Below, in pieces: positions 4,071 through 5,657 of a stretch of 5,657 nucleotides of DNA. Numbering within the stretch: the stretch's first letter is position 1; each line of letters opens with the position of its first letter. Origin of the DNA: an uncultured Clostridium sp. (GTDB lineage: Bacteria; Bacillota; Clostridia; TANB77; CAG-508); the NCBI GenBank assembly GCA_946008205.1, contig CAMGAZ010000105.1, forward strand, positions 1-5,657, written 5' to 3'. The translations under genes were made by a program, and so were the position numbers. Under the pieces are notes generated by a model. It was not told where the DNA came from. It worked only from the letters and a program-made list of their open reading frames with translations, and ran no database searches.

Positions 4071-5657
4071 TTACTCAAACAAATTCATTATATCTTCTTT
4101 AGATAGTTTGCTTATGAATGTTTGGTTTGTTGAAAGCATGCTATCTATTAATACTTTCTTTCTCCTTTGAAGGTCGTATATTTTCTCTTCAATTGAGTTT
4201 TTAGTAATTAGTTTATACACTTGTACATTTCTTTTTTGTCCAATTCTATATGTTCTGTCCGTTGCCTGGTTTTCTGCAGATACGTTCCACCAAGGGTCAT
4301 AGTGTATTACTACATCTGCTCCTACTAAATTTAACCCTGTTCCTCCTGCTTTTAATGAAATCAAGAATAACTTTTTATCTGGGTCGTTATTAAATTCATC
4401 TACTAAATTAATTCTTTCAGATACTTTTGTCTGTCCTGTTAGTTTCAAATATTCTATATTTTCTTTATTAAGCTCTTTTTCTATAATTTCAAACATTGCT
4501 GTATATCCAGAAAATAATAAAATTTTATGACCTGACTGTATAGCGTCTTTTACTATTTCGATACATTGATTTAGTTTTCCGCTTTCGCCTTTATAATTTT
4601 CTATAAATAAACTTGGGTGGCAACATATTTGTCTCAGTCTTGTAAGCAATGCAAGAATTTTTATCTGGCTTTTTTCAATTCCGTTTTCTTTAATTTCTTC
4701 AAATGCATTCTTCTTTGCCTTTGCTAAATATGCTAAGTAAATGTCTTTTTGTTCGTCTACCATTTGGCTATTTAGTACAGTTACCATTTTGTCAGGGAGT
4801 TCTGTTAGTACTTCTCCTTTTATTCTTCTTAGCACAAATGGTTCTATTAATTTTTTTAATTTTTGCATTGTTATTCCATCATTGTCTTTTATAATCGGAG
4901 TTTCATACAGTTCCTTAAATTTTCTATACCCAAATAGATATCCCGGCATTATAAAATCGAAAATCGACCATAGTTCTGATAACGAATTTTCTATTGGTGT
5001 ACCTGTTAACGCAAACCTCGTTTCTGCAGATATATTTTTTATTGCTTAATAATTTTGTGGTTTATTGTTGTATAGGTTTTGCGCTTCATCAGCAATAATA
5101 TATTTAAATTGATAGTTGCACTTTTGGTATTCTTCTATATCTCTTTTTAGCAATTCATATGATGTTATTACAATATTATATTCAGGAATAGCTTCTATCT
5201 GCTTTATTCTTTCTTCTAATGTTCCATGTATTACAATAGATTTTATACCAGTTGTAAATTTATCTGCTTCATTTTGCCAATTTAGGCATAACGAACTTGG
5301 GCACACTACAAGTGTTGGCTTTTTTCCATTTTTAGCTATATATGAGCAAATAACTGCTAGTAATTGTACTGTTTTTCCAAGACCCATGTCATCTGCCAAA
5401 ATTCCTCCTAACCCATAGTAGTCCAGCATTTGTAGCCATTGTACGCCAACTTTTTGATATTCTCTTAGATTAGCACTTAAGTTCTGAGGTAAGCTTATAT
5501 TTCCTTCTATTTCTTTTATATCGATGTTATCTACTAAATCTTTATATTCATCATCTTTCGTAACATGCACAAATGAATTTTTCTCTAAAATTTTATCTAA
5601 GTATAAAGCTCTATACATCGGTAATTTCAAATTGTTGTCTTTTATCTGACTATAATC
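4071..5657 (-). pseudogene. Bacterial SNF2/Swi2-family DEAD/DEAH-type helicase, 5' truncated by the window and split by an in-frame stop
   Basis: One frame runs from the window edge to TAA at 4073-4071. It is interrupted only by TAA at 5048-5046, leaving 203 residues before and 324 after. All motifs of a Snf2-type ATPase/translocase appear in order: the LREYQKVGVQWL lead-in, motif I DDMGLGKT (about codons 89-96), Ia VVCPSSL, II DEAQ (190-193), then after the stop III LTGTPIENSLSELW. Beyond that come IV KILLFSGY, V LKAGGTGLNL with DPWWN, and VI QATDRTYRIGQ. Motif III lies in the 32 codons between the stop and the first ATG (4949), so neither half alone is a complete ATPase. A start at that ATG would lack motif III. 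The first in-window codons (DYSQIKDNN) continue without a break, so the true start and the N-terminal region lie beyond 5657. The family remodels protein-DNA complexes; this member's role is unknown. It is probably a recent pseudogene or a sequencing error, since the rest is well conserved. Confidence 0.88.
5046..5048 (-). other. In-frame TAA interrupting the SNF2 gene
   Basis: The minus-strand reading is aat-tat-taa-gca-ata-aaa, giving N-Y-stop-A-I-K. The family typically continues after the DEAQN motif through a QN(Y/S)KA-type stretch to the LTGTP motif, so the stop most simply replaces a Lys codon AAA by one A-to-T change. There is no length change, so it is a nonsense substitution and not a frameshift. 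Confidence 0.85.

Noticed and set aside
5046..5048. TAA reassigned as a sense codon
   Set aside because: The nucleosidase, trmFO and SNF2 genes all end at TAA at positions matching the expected protein ends, so TAA works as a stop here.
2101..5418. Plus-strand open frames opposite the coiled-coil, trmFO and SNF2 genes
   Set aside because: They are antisense to well-supported genes, are rich in Phe, Ser and Leu as expected from complementing Lys- and Glu-rich codons, and lack ribosome sites or recognisable domains.

Overview
The window is strongly AT-rich and reads with the standard bacterial code: genes end in TAA or TAG, and Trp is TGG. Its Shine-Dalgarno sites are GGAG-type and its promoters are sigma-A-like, TTGATT-17-TA(T/G)AAT. 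It also carries the folate-dependent tRNA methyltransferase gene trmFO. Together these suggest a low-GC Firmicute, most likely a clostridial or related gut-type lineage. The genus cannot be named from the sequence alone.

All four long genes lie on the minus strand, so transcription runs from the right edge to the left. In that order: (1) a bacterial SNF2/Swi2 helicase that enters from beyond the right edge (5657 to 4071) and is cut in two by a single in-frame TAA at 5048-5046. The frame on both sides is otherwise intact, and all helicase motifs are present. (2) A 157-bp gap holding a short copy (copy B) of a dispersed non-coding repeat. (3) trmFO (3913-2510), which makes ribothymidine-54 in tRNA and here carries an unusual charged insertion. 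(4) A 394-residue charged coiled-coil protein of unknown function (2360-1176), with its own strong promoter and a clean terminator. (5) A 209-residue nucleosidase/phosphorylase-superfamily protein (1091-462), whose promoter starts directly after that terminator.

The left 461 bases contain no long gene but are not empty. They hold a long imperfect stem-loop (32-120) and a long copy (copy A, 124-460) of the same repeat found upstream of trmFO. Compared with copy B, copy A has two extra segments. The first carries a 20-codon, almost entirely hydrophobic ORF behind a Shine-Dalgarno that matches the anti-SD over 12 nt. The second carries a degenerate tandem duplicate of that ORF's start region and the 3' arm of a terminator hairpin. 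The layout resembles a small type I toxin-like or membrane-peptide cassette carried in a dispersed repeat. This is the part of the window most likely to be new, but it rests on pattern reading only.

The long genes do not form an obvious pathway. The coiled-coil and nucleosidase genes each have their own promoter, so this looks like a set of co-directional single-gene units rather than one operon.
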